A stretch of DNA of 64,000 nt, from contig CAJUAV010000002.1 in NCBI GenBank assembly GCA_910584485.1, forward strand, positions 189,179 to 253,178, in the 5' to 3' direction. How positions within the stretch are numbered: position 1 is the stretch's first letter; each line of letters starts with the position of its first letter. This document shows positions 46,152-53,233 of this stretch, piece after piece. Source of the stretch: an uncultured Alistipes sp. Its GTDB lineage: Bacteria > Bacteroidota > Bacteroidia > Bacteroidales > Rikenellaceae. The position numbers were made by a program, and so were the translations under genes. Below the pieces are notes generated by a model, which saw only the letters and a list, made by a program, of their open reading frames with translations, ran no database searches and had not been told where the DNA came from.

Positions 46152-47552
46152 ATGAAACGGATTCTCCTGCTGCTGCTCGCCGCGGCCTGCTGCCTCGATG
46201 CCGCCACCGCCGCCGATGCGGCCGACAAAGACAAGAAACGACGCCGCAAACGCGACCGCAAAACGGTCGTCGAGCAACCCGTGCCCGCACCCGTCACTGC
46301 CCCCCAGGTGTGCGAAACGCCTCCGGCCGACCTGCGTGCGACGGACTCCCTCCCCGCAGCCGAACCCGTGAACGACCTGACGCTGAAGATGACCGCCGAG
46401 CAGGCCGACTCGCTCGTCGCCGCCTGGCACGAATACCGTCAGGAGGTGCGCTACACCGACTTTTTCAACCGCTGCATCCTCGCCGACACGGTCCTCATCG
46501 AGGGCACCGACTCGGTGGCGCTGGCCCGCAAGGACGCCCTCTACGCAGGCCGCCTGCGCGACCTGGTCTCGCCCGTGCCCCTCGCCTACAACTACATCGT
46601 CCGCAACTCGGTCACGAACTACGTCGAGCGCTACCCCGACATGACGGGGCGCATCCTGGGCTTGGCGCGCTGCTATTTCCCCTTCATCGAGGATGCTCTG
46701 CTGCGGGCGGGGCTGCCGATCGAGCTGCGCGCCCTGCCGATCATCGAATCGGCCCTCCAGGCGACCGCCGTGTCGCGCGCAGGAGCCGTGGGGCTGTGGC
46801 AGTTCATACCCTCGACGGGCAAGAGCTACGGACTGGAGATCAACTCGCTGGTCGACGAACGCCGCGACCCGATCCGCGCCACGGAGGCCGCCTGCCACTT
46901 TCTGAAGGACCTCTACACGATCTTCGGCGACTGGACGCTGGCCATCGCCGCTTACAACTGCGGCCCGGGCAACGTCTCGAAGGCGATCGCCCGCTCGGGA
47001 GGGCGCAGCTTCTGGGAGATCTACGACTACCTGCCGCGCGAGACGCGCGGCTACGTCCCCGCCTTCATCGGGGCCACCTACGCCTTCAACTACCACCGCC
47101 AGCACGGCATCGAGCCCGTCGAACCGCCCATTCCGCTGGCCGTCGACACGATCCGCGTGAACCGCATCCTGCACCTCGAACAGATCGCCTCGACGATCGA
47201 CGTACCGATGGAGACGCTGCGGATGCTCAACCCGCAATACCGGCTCGACATCATCCCCGCCTCGACGCGCCCCTACACGCTGGTGCTGCCGCAGCGCAAC
47301 ATCGCCCAGTACATCGCCCGCGAGGAGGAGATCATGGCCAAGGATTCGCTCTATCTGAAGGAGTACCTGAATCCGGTCAACCTCGACAAGAAGCGTCAGG
47401 AGCGCGCCTCGACCGTCTACCGCATCAAGAACGGCGACACGCTGGGCGGCATCGCCCGCCGCCACGGCGTGACGGTCAAGCAGCTGATGCGCTGGAACAA
47501 CCTGCGCAGCGACCGCATCCGTGCGGGGCAGCGGCTGCGCATCGAAAAGTAA
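46152..47552 (+). CDS. MltD-like membrane-bound lytic murein transglycosylase with LysM domains
   Basis: 466 residues. The signal peptide (LDAATA) is followed by a basic linker and the SLT domain (about 165-310), with catalytic Glu in IIESALQATAVSRAGAVG and the motifs GLWQFIPSTGKSYGL and AAYNCGPGNVSKAI. Two LysM domains follow: a diverged one (about 335-385) and a clear one at the end (TVYRIKNGDTLGGIARRHGV). It cleaves the glycan strand of peptidoglycan to 1,6-anhydro products. It is placed between the DUF5683 gene and mnmE with gaps of 6 and 4 nt. Confidence 0.92.
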   Translation: MKRILLLLLAAACCLDAATAADAADKDKKRRRKRDRKTVVEQPVPAPVTAPQVCETPPADLRATDSLPAAEPVNDLTLKMTAEQADSLVAAWHEYRQEVRYTDFFNRCILADTVLIEGTDSVALARKDALYAGRLRDLVSPVPLAYNYIVRNSVTNYVERYPDMTGRILGLARCYFPFIEDALLRAGLPIELRALPIIESALQATAVSRAGAVGLWQFIPSTGKSYGLEINSLVDERRDPIRATEAACHFLKDLYTIFGDWTLAIAAYNCGPGNVSKAIARSGGRSFWEIYDYLPRETRGYVPAFIGATYAFNYHRQHGIEPVEPPIPLAVDTIRVNRILHLEQIASTIDVPMETLRMLNPQYRLDIIPASTRPYTLVLPQRNIAQYIAREEEIMAKDSLYLKEYLNPVNLDKKRQERASTVYRIKNGDTLGGIARRHGVTVKQLMRWNNLRSDRIRAGQRLRIEK

Positions 47553-47556
47553 TCCG

Positions 47557-48957
47557 ATGTTCACCGAAACGGATACGATCGTCGCCCCGGCCACGGCCGT
47601 CGGCGGCGCATTGGCCGTGATCCGCGTGGCGGGTCCCGCGGCCGTGGCCGTGGCCGACCGCCTCTTCCGTGCGCGGCGTCCGCTCGCCGATGCGGCGGGG
47701 GGCACGGCGCACTACGGCACGATCCGCGACGGCAAACGCGTCGTGGACGAGGCGGTGGCGACCCTCTTTCGGGCACCCCGCTCCTACACGGGCGAAGATA
47801 CGGTCGAATTTTCCTGCCACGGCTCCTCCTACGTCGTAGCGGAGCTCCTGCGGCTGGCAATCGCCGCGGGGGCCCGCATGGCCGAGCCGGGCGAGTTCAC
47901 CCGACGCGCCTACCTGAACGGCAAACTCGACCTCTCGCAGGCCGAGGCGGTAGCCGACCTGATCGCCGCCTCGTCGCGCACGGCTCATGCGCTGGCGACG
48001 AACCAGCTGCGCGGCGGCTACTCGTCGGCGCTCGACGCGCTGCGCGAGCGGCTGGTGCACCTGGCGGCGATGCTGGAACTGGAGCTCGATTTCGGCGAAG
48101 AGGAGGTCGCCTTCGCCGACCGCCGCGAGCTCGACGCCCTGCTGGAGGCGATCGAGCGCGAGACGGAGCGGCTGTGCGGCTCGTTCGCCCTCGGCAACGC
48201 CCTCAAGGAGGGGATCGCCGTGGCGATCGTCGGAGCGCCGAACGTCGGCAAGTCGACGCTGCTCAACCGCCTGCTGGAGGAGGACCGCGCGATGGTCTCG
48301 GAGATCGCGGGAACGACGCGCGACGTGATCGAGGAGCGCCTGACGATCGACGGCGTGCTCTTCCGCCTGCTCGACACGGCGGGCATCCGCCGCACGGAGG
48401 ACCGCCTCGAACGGATGGGCATCGAGCGGACCCTGCGCAGCCTCGAACGGGCGCAGATCGTCGTGCGGATGATCGATGCGACGACGCTCGGCACGGGCCC
48501 CATTCCGCCGCCCGATTTCCCGCTGCGCCCCGACCAGCGGCTGCTGACGGTGCTGAACAAGATCGACGCCCTCGACCGCGACGCGAACCGCTCGGCGGAA
48601 AAACGGCCTCCGACAACGGCTCGCCCGACAACGGAAGACGACGTGATTCCGATGGCGGCACGCCGCGGCGAAGGCGTGGAACTGCTGCGCCGGGCCCTGC
48701 GTGCCGCCGTTCCGACCGAAGGGTTGGAGGAGGGGGCGACGGTCGTTTCGTCGGCCCGCCATCACGCCGCCCTCACCGAAGCCCGCACGGCGCTCGCCCG
48801 AGCCCGCCGCGGCCTTGCGGAGAAGCTCCCGACCGACCTGTTGAGCGAAGAGATCCGTTCGGTCGCCGCGGCCCTCGCCACGATCACGGGCCGCGGCGCC
48901 ATCCTGCCCGACGAGGTGCTGCAACACATCTTTTCGAAGTTCTGCATCGGAAAGTAG
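47557..48957 (+). CDS. mnmE: tRNA modification GTPase MnmE (TrmE)
   Basis: 466 residues from the ATG at 47557, giving FTETDTIVAPATAVGGALAVIRVAG. The N-terminal folate-binding domain runs to about 120. The GTPase domain (about 215-375) has GAPNVGKSTLLNRLL, DTAGIR and NKID. The protein ends FCIGK, with the conserved Cys. With MnmG it makes the 5-carboxymethylaminomethyl modification of wobble uridine. The last 18 bp are the known att site of SGI1-type islands, and an imperfect copy lies 745 bp downstream. The coding sequence is intact. Confidence 0.96.
   Translation: MFTETDTIVAPATAVGGALAVIRVAGPAAVAVADRLFRARRPLADAAGGTAHYGTIRDGKRVVDEAVATLFRAPRSYTGEDTVEFSCHGSSYVVAELLRLAIAAGARMAEPGEFTRRAYLNGKLDLSQAEAVADLIAASSRTAHALATNQLRGGYSSALDALRERLVHLAAMLELELDFGEEEVAFADRRELDALLEAIERETERLCGSFALGNALKEGIAVAIVGAPNVGKSTLLNRLLEEDRAMVSEIAGTTRDVIEERLTIDGVLFRLLDTAGIRRTEDRLERMGIERTLRSLERAQIVVRMIDATTLGTGPIPPPDFPLRPDQRLLTVLNKIDALDRDANRSAEKRPPTTARPTTEDDVIPMAARRGEGVELLRRALRAAVPTEGLEEGATVVSSARHHAALTEARTALARARRGLAEKLPTDLLSEEIRSVAAALATITGRGAILPDEVLQHIFSKFCIGK
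48940..48957 (+). repeat. attL-like site: last 18 bp of mnmE
   Basis: TTCTGCATCGGAAAGTAG encodes FCIGK and the stop. The last 18 bp of this gene (trmE/thdF) is the integration site of Salmonella genomic island 1 and relatives. It pairs with the copy at 49685-49702, matching at 13 of 18 positions. Confidence 0.65.
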
Positions 48958-49095
48958 GAAATACAGCCATATGGGACTCAATTAGCGACAAAGCAATCAT
49001 TAAAACATTATATAAACTGATTTTAATCAACGCATTTGTTGATAGTTTATTGCTTGAAAATATTTAAGCAACAAGAACAATCAAAGACATTAAAA

Positions 49096-49599
49096 ATGAA
49101 GTTTAAGACGATTTTAAGTAGACTGACTGGATTAAGTTGCCCTATTTTTGGCGTATCTTGGAATCCTTCCGAAGATGAAACTACTATTGCGACACGAATC
49201 ATTCGGAATTTGGAGAATAAACGGGTATTATTTAATCCCAGTGAAATGGAATCTCCCTCGTATTGTGTCGCATCTACCATTCAAATAAGGGAATATCTAA
49301 CATCCGAAATGCAAAATATGAACGCAGATTCAATGTTATTTGAATATACTAAAGCAATGAGGATAGCTGCTCGTAAATTTACCGACAGAATGGAATTTAA
49401 AAGAGATAAAGACTTTTTGTGCAATGCTCGACATTGGGATCATTGGGCAAGCTGGACTTTTGCGTCTGCATTAGGGGAAATGCGAGGAACCTTTGGTAAT
49501 ATGATTGCTCAAATTGCTGCCGCATACGGATTGGATGTCGAAGATGATTTAGCTACAATTATCCCCGGTTCAGAGAAAAACAACACTTCTAAAATTTAG
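49096..49599 (+). CDS. DUF6650-like protein, islet cargo
   Basis: 167 residues from the ATG at 49096; a start 20 codons earlier is open but the shorter form begins MKFKTILSRLTGLSCPIFGVSWNP, which I recall as the usual opening of DUF6650 proteins. Features are GVSWNPSEDETTIATRIIRNLENKRVL, the phrase VLFNPSEMESP, a long helical part, and RHWDHWASWTFASALGEMRGTFG. No membrane segment, signal or catalytic motif I can name. Its AT-rich composition differs sharply from mnmE, so it was acquired. The family name is from memory and needs a profile search. Confidence 0.7.
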   Translation: MKFKTILSRLTGLSCPIFGVSWNPSEDETTIATRIIRNLENKRVLFNPSEMESPSYCVASTIQIREYLTSEMQNMNADSMLFEYTKAMRIAARKFTDRMEFKRDKDFLCNARHWDHWASWTFASALGEMRGTFGNMIAQIAAAYGLDVEDDLATIIPGSEKNNTSKI

Positions 49600-49684
49600 A
49601 AAATTTTGTTGTTGATTATTGTTCGGAAGAGTATACTATAAATGTCAGTTGTATTACTAATAATATAACACCTAATTTTTCAAA

Positions 49685-49702
49685 TCTTGCATCGGTAAAT
49701 AA
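49685..49702 (+). repeat. attR-like site: imperfect copy of the mnmE 3' end
   Basis: TCTTGCATCGGTAAATAA, with the preceding TTTTTCAAA, reads FFKSCIGK and stop, against FSKFCIGK and stop for mnmE itself. It shares the central TGCATCGG with the site at 48940-48957 and is about as close to typical mnmE ends as that site is. Confidence 0.6.
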
Positions 49703-49703
49703 A

Positions 49704-49734
49704 CCGCGGGCCATCGACGATCGACGGCCCGCGG
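49704..49734. terminator. Terminator at the right edge of the islet
   Basis: The stem CCGCGGGCC / GGCCCGCGG with an inner TCGA pair. On the minus strand it is followed by TTTATTTA. It lies 15 nt after the HTH regulator gene and probably ends that operon. Confidence 0.75.
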
Positions 49735-49749
49735 CGGTTCAAGTCAGGT

Positions 49750-50034
49750 TCAAGACAGGTTCAGATAGCGTTTCAGGTCGTTCACATAGGCCTCGAAGGC
49801 GCGGCGGCCCGCATCCGTGATGCGGCAAATCGTGCGCGTTCGCTTGCCGGCGAACCCCTTCTCGACCGCGATATAACCCGCGGCGGAGAGTTTGTCGAGC
49901 TGCACGCTCAAATTCCCCGCGGTCGACTCAGTCCGCTCCCGCAGATAGACGAAATCCGCCTCTTCCACGTTCATCAGGATCGACATGACCGCCAGCCTCA
50001 ACTGGGAGTGCAGCAGCGGATCCAGCTCTTTCAT
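49750..50034 (-). CDS. Winged-helix transcriptional regulator (small, MarR/PadR-like)
   Basis: 94 residues. The start ATG at 50034 overlaps the stop of the upstream gene by 4 bp (ATGA); the frame is open further but only in the shadow of that gene. A winged-helix fold is visible: helix LHSQLRLAVMSILMNVEEADFVYLRERT, recognition helix AGNLSVQLDKLSAAGYI, and wing VEKGFAGKRTRTICRITDAGRRAFEAY. Such single-domain regulators commonly control their own operon with a membrane partner. The duplicated palindrome upstream of the operon is the likely operator. Confidence 0.88.
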   Translation of the reverse strand: MKELDPLLHSQLRLAVMSILMNVEEADFVYLRERTESTAGNLSVQLDKLSAAGYIAVEKGFAGKRTRTICRITDAGRRAFEAYVNDLKRYLNLS

Positions 50035-50657
50035 CGCGTCGAACGTTTCAGTTTCCGCCGGATGACGATCGCCGGCACCAGGAACATCAGCACGAAGCAG
50101 AGCATGTAGAGCGGAATCATCCAGCCCATGCGCAGCGGCAGACCGCTCACGGCGGCAGCCGCCACGACGAACCCCGTCAGCATCGAAAACACGCCGCCGA
50201 AGAGGTACGATTTCTCTTCGAGCACGATGCCCTGCATCGCCGCGCCGAAGCCGACCACAATAAAGGCGAAGAAAAAGAAGGTCAGCCACGCCTGCGGATA
50301 ACCGCTCCACTGGAAAGCGAGGCAGAGCACCGTCAGGCAGATCGGAAGGGCGCAGAGGATCTTCCCGACACCTTCGCAAATCCGATCGACGTAGGTTTTT
50401 ACGGGTCTCTCCGACCGATCGGCCAGCAGGATGTTGAGCGGAATGCCGATCACGGGAATGGCGAACCAGACGAAGTTGAAGCGCACGTCACCGGTCAGCT
50501 GCCACAGCAGCCAGACCGCGGCGGCCGTCGCCACGGAAAGGGCCGCCCACATGACCGAAATGCGCAGATCGGGCACGGCGACACGACGCTTCGAGGCGTC
50601 GATCATGCGGCCGATGAGCACCATGCTCTCTTCGGGGGTCAATTGTTTCTCTTCCAT
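50031..50657 (-). CDS. Membrane protein partner of the winged-helix regulator
   Basis: 208 residues. A short soluble N-terminus (EEKQLTPEESMVLIGRMIDASKRRV) precedes about six membrane helices. The composition and gene pair resemble the uncharacterised membrane proteins encoded with HTH_34-type regulators in Bacteroidota. A TATCTTTG box (50667-50660) lies only 2 nt before this ATG, so either that box is unused or translation starts at a later Met (Met12). Function unknown; the coupling with the regulator suggests a sensor or effector of one circuit. Confidence 0.8.
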   Translation of the reverse strand: MEEKQLTPEESMVLIGRMIDASKRRVAVPDLRISVMWAALSVATAAAVWLLWQLTGDVRFNFVWFAIPVIGIPLNILLADRSERPVKTYVDRICEGVGKILCALPICLTVLCLAFQWSGYPQAWLTFFFFAFIVVGFGAAMQGIVLEEKSYLFGGVFSMLTGFVVAAAAVSGLPLRMGWMIPLYMLCFVLMFLVPAIVIRRKLKRSTR

Positions 50658-50687
50658 AACAAAGATAAGATTAAGGTTTTACAAATC

Positions 50688-50704
50688 GGTTTATAAAATA
50701 AACC
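50688..50704. promoter_or_regulatory. Palindromic operator 1 (GGTTTAT-N3-ATAAACC)
   Basis: A perfect 7-bp inverted repeat with a 3-nt spacer, preceded by AAATC, about 30 nt upstream of the membrane-protein gene. It is the same as operator 2 except for the spacer. Confidence 0.65.
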
Positions 50705-50711
50705 ACAAGCG

Positions 50712-50747
50712 GAAAACAAAAGAGCCGACGCGCGCAAGACGACTCTT
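50712..50747 (-). terminator. Terminator-like hairpin in the leader of the HTH operon
   Basis: On the minus strand an 8-bp stem AAGAGTCG / CGGCTCTT (one G-U pair) with a 12-nt loop is followed by TTGTTTT. It lies between operator 2/promoter and operator 1, with no gene before it, so it could be an attenuator or end a short RNA. Confidence 0.45.
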
Positions 50748-50764
50748 CGGAGGCTTTCCCGATG

Positions 50765-50796
50765 CAAATATAAATCGGTTTATTGAATAAACCAAA
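50765..50796 (-). promoter_or_regulatory. Promoter enclosing palindromic operator 2
   Basis: On the minus strand: TTTG (50796-50793), 20 nt, TATATTTG (50772-50765). The perfect palindrome GGTTTATTGAATAAACC (50777-50793) fills the space between the two boxes, an ideal position for a repressor. Transcription would start near 50759. Confidence 0.65.
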
Positions 50797-50900
50797 TTTA
50801 TCGCAAAAAAATCGCACGCGAACCGGCGACCGTCCCTCCCCGCCCGAAAGATTTTTGCCGATAATCGGCCCGCCGACCGCGGCGGCATCCCTTTTTTTAC

Positions 50901-50908
50901 TAACTTTG
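50901..50908 (+). promoter_or_regulatory. Candidate -7 box of nadB
   Basis: TAACTTTG, an exact TAnnTTTG match 35 nt before the nadB ATG, after a T-run. No TTTG at the usual -33 distance. Confidence 0.55.
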
Positions 50909-50943
50909 AGGCGCGAAAACGCGTTTTAAAGCTAAAACCCAAG

Positions 50944-52503
50944 ATGAAAACCGATTTTCTGGTGATCGGCTCCGGCGCGGCGGGCCTGACCTTCGCGCTC
51001 AAGGCTGCCGAGAAAGGCCGCGTGACGATCGTCACGAAGGGCGAAATGCAGGAGTGCAACACCAACTATGCCCAGGGCGGCATCTGCTCGGTCACCTACG
51101 CTCCCGACACCTTCGAAAAGCACATCCGCGACACGCTCGTCTGCGGAGCGGGCAAATGCGACGAGCAGGCGGTCGAACTGGTCGTACGACGGGCGCCCGA
51201 GCTCATTCGGGACCTCATCGCATGGGGCACGCGCTTCAACAAGACACCCGACGGCCGCTTCGAACTCAACCGCGAAGGGGGTCACACCGAGCACCGCATC
51301 CTCCACTACGAGGATCTGACGGGCGCCGAAATCGAACGCGCACTCGTCGAGGCGGTCCGCCGCCACCCCAACATCACGGTCCTCGAACACCATTTCGCCA
51401 TCGACCTGCTGACGCAGCACCACCTGGGCGAGTTCGTCACGCGCCACACGCGCGGCCTCGCCTGCTTCGGCGCCTACGTGCTCGACGAGCGGACGAACGC
51501 CGTCGAGACGATGCTCGCCCGCTTCACGATCGTCGCCACGGGCGGCTGCGGCAACATCTACTCCTCGACCTCGAATCCGATCGTGGCAACGGGCGACGGC
51601 GTGGCGATGTGCCACCGCGCCAAGGCGATCACCGAGAACATGGAGTTCATCCAGTTCCACCCCACGACCCTCTACAACCCGGGCGAGAAACCCAATTTCC
51701 TCATCACGGAGGCGATGCGCGGCTTCGGCGCCATCCTGCGCCTCCAGAACGGCGACGAGTTCATGGACAAGTACCACCCGATGAAATCGCTCGCCCCGCG
51801 CGACATCACGGCCCGCGCCATCTACCGCGAAATGACGCGCCGCGGCGAAGAGTTCGTCTACCTCGACGTGACGCACAAGGAGGCTGCGGCGATTCGCAGC
51901 CATTTCCCGAACATCTGCGAAAAGTGTCTCTCGATCGGCATCGACATCACCAAGGAGTGGATCCCCGTCACCCCCGCCGCCCACTACTCGTGCGGCGGCG
52001 TCAAGGTCGACACCTACGGGCAGACCTCCATCAAGCGGCTCTATGCGCTCGGCGAGACCTCCTGCACGGGGCTGCACGGCGCCAACCGCCTCGCCTCGAA
52101 CTCGCTCATCGAAGCCCTCGTCTATGCCGACCAGGCCGCCCGCCACACCGCCGAGCGCTTCGAGGCGACCGATTTTCAGGACGGCATCCCCGACTGGGAT
52201 TTCGCGGGGGCGCAGCACGCCGAGGAGATGCTCATGCTGATCCAGTCGAAACGCGAGGTGCAGGCCATCATGTCGAACTACGTGGGCATCGTCCGCTCGA
52301 ACCTCTCGCTCAAGCGCGCCATGCGCCGCCTGGCGATTCTTTTCGAGGAGACCGAGGAGCTCTACGGCCGCACGAAGCCCAACCGCGAGCTGTGCGAACT
52401 GCGCAACATGATCGCCGTGGCCTACCTGGTCATCAAGCAGGGACGCGAACTCAAAGAGTCGGTCGGCTGCCACTACAACTCGGACTACACGCAGCAGGCC
52501 TGA
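50944..52503 (+). CDS. nadB: L-aspartate oxidase
   Basis: 519 residues. The FAD-binding Rossmann motif is at the start (DFLVIGSGAAGLTFALKAAEKG). The flavin and active-site region has NTNYAQGGI, EFIQFHPTTLY, APRDITARAIYREM, and HYSCGGVKVDTYGQTS with the catalytic His/Arg set of the succinate dehydrogenase/aspartate oxidase family; GETSCTGLHGANRLASNSLIEALVYA supports NadB over SdhA. A helical C-terminal domain follows. It oxidises aspartate to iminoaspartate, first step of NAD synthesis. nadA and nadC are not next to it. Confidence 0.95.
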   Translation: MKTDFLVIGSGAAGLTFALKAAEKGRVTIVTKGEMQECNTNYAQGGICSVTYAPDTFEKHIRDTLVCGAGKCDEQAVELVVRRAPELIRDLIAWGTRFNKTPDGRFELNREGGHTEHRILHYEDLTGAEIERALVEAVRRHPNITVLEHHFAIDLLTQHHLGEFVTRHTRGLACFGAYVLDERTNAVETMLARFTIVATGGCGNIYSSTSNPIVATGDGVAMCHRAKAITENMEFIQFHPTTLYNPGEKPNFLITEAMRGFGAILRLQNGDEFMDKYHPMKSLAPRDITARAIYREMTRRGEEFVYLDVTHKEAAAIRSHFPNICEKCLSIGIDITKEWIPVTPAAHYSCGGVKVDTYGQTSIKRLYALGETSCTGLHGANRLASNSLIEALVYADQAARHTAERFEATDFQDGIPDWDFAGAQHAEEMLMLIQSKREVQAIMSNYVGIVRSNLSLKRAMRRLAILFEETEELYGRTKPNRELCELRNMIAVAYLVIKQGRELKESVGCHYNSDYTQQA

Positions 52504-52529
52504 TCGCTCGGAAACGGCATCCAGCAAGG

Positions 52530-52570
52530 ACGGCGGACCGACAGTACGGTCCGCCGTTTCGATTTTTCCG
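52530..52570 (+). terminator. Terminator of nadB
   Basis: A perfect 11-bp stem ACGGCGGACCG / CGGTCCGCCGT, 6-nt loop, then TTCGATTTTT. Confidence 0.85.
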
Positions 52571-52580
52571 ATAGGCTTCG

Positions 52581-52785
52581 TCGGCAACATGCGGACAAGC
52601 TTGCCTTTGCCCTCGTTTATTCGTAATCTTTGGTGCGCCCCGGATACTCCCGCTCGGCAAAATGCAGGCAAGTTTGCTTTTGCCCTCGCTTATTCGTAAT
52701 CTTTGGCTGCGCCCGAGATACTCCGCCTCGGCAAATCGCAAATAAATTTGCATTTGCTCTCGGCTTATTCGTATCTTTGTCGTTG
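52581..52785. repeat. Promoter-carrying repeat array B (inverted relative to array A)
   Basis: Fills most of the 302-nt spacer between nadB and the MazG-like gene, apart from the nadB terminator. Read on the minus strand it has three units starting AAAGATACGAATAAGC or AAAGATTACGAATAARC and ending TTTGCCGAGGCGGAGTATC-like, then GGCGCAGCC. The unit next to the MazG-like gene is nearly identical over about 70 nt to the outer unit of array A. Confidence 0.85.
52747..52779 (+). promoter_or_regulatory. Promoter inside array B, pointing to the MazG-like gene
   Basis: TTTG (52747-52750), 21 nt, TATCTTTG (52772-52779), both inside the terminal repeat unit. The start near 52786 leaves a 20-nt leader to the ATG. 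Confidence 0.7.
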
Positions 52786-52805
52786 GATCCAAATATTCCC
52801 GCACC

Positions 52806-53132
52806 ATGACACTCAACGAATACCAGCAACACGCCCTCGAAACGGCCGTCTATCCCGCCGAAAGCCGCATCGTCTACCCCACGCTCGGCCTGACGGGCGA
52901 AGCGGGCGAGGTGGCCGACAAGGTCAAGAAGGTGATCCGCGACGATCACCGCGAATTCACCGACGAGAAAAAACGCGAAATCATGAAGGAGATCGGCGAC
53001 GTGCTGTGGTACTGCGCCACCCTCTCGCACGACCTCGGCTACGACCTCGAAGAGGTGGCCCGCACGAACGTCGAAAAACTCCGCTCGCGCATGGAGCGCC
53101 ACCGGATCGGCGGCAGCGGCGACAACCGCTAA
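52806..53132 (+). CDS. MazG-like nucleotide pyrophosphohydrolase
   Basis: 108 residues, all helical. The Mg-binding motif GEAGEVADKVKK (about 38-49) and EIGDVLWYCATL (about 62-73) give the paired ExxE and ExxD metal ligands of the MazG-like superfamily. Such enzymes hydrolyse nucleoside triphosphates to monophosphates and pyrophosphate, cleaning damaged or excess nucleotides; phage-encoded relatives are also common. It has a promoter in repeat array B and is followed by the OPT gene after 101 nt. Confidence 0.88.
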   Translation: MTLNEYQQHALETAVYPAESRIVYPTLGLTGEAGEVADKVKKVIRDDHREFTDEKKREIMKEIGDVLWYCATLSHDLGYDLEEVARTNVEKLRSRMERHRIGGSGDNR

Positions 53133-53233
53133 CCACCGCGGGGGCTGCCGCCGTACGGCGGAAACCGAGCTGCCGCAAACACCGCCCGCACCCGAACGAA
53201 TCAAACCGCAAGAAACAAACGCATCATTCAAGC

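Larger units (their letters stand above)
48958..49702. mobile_element. AT-rich islet between two copies of the mnmE 3' end
   Basis: 745 nt much richer in A/T than all neighbours, bounded left by the mnmE stop and right by a second FFKSCIGK-stop reading. The only gene is the DUF6650-like one. No integrase, transposase or inverted repeats are present. It is read as a mini-island, either a passenger moved by an integrase elsewhere or the remnant of a larger island. Confidence 0.55.
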
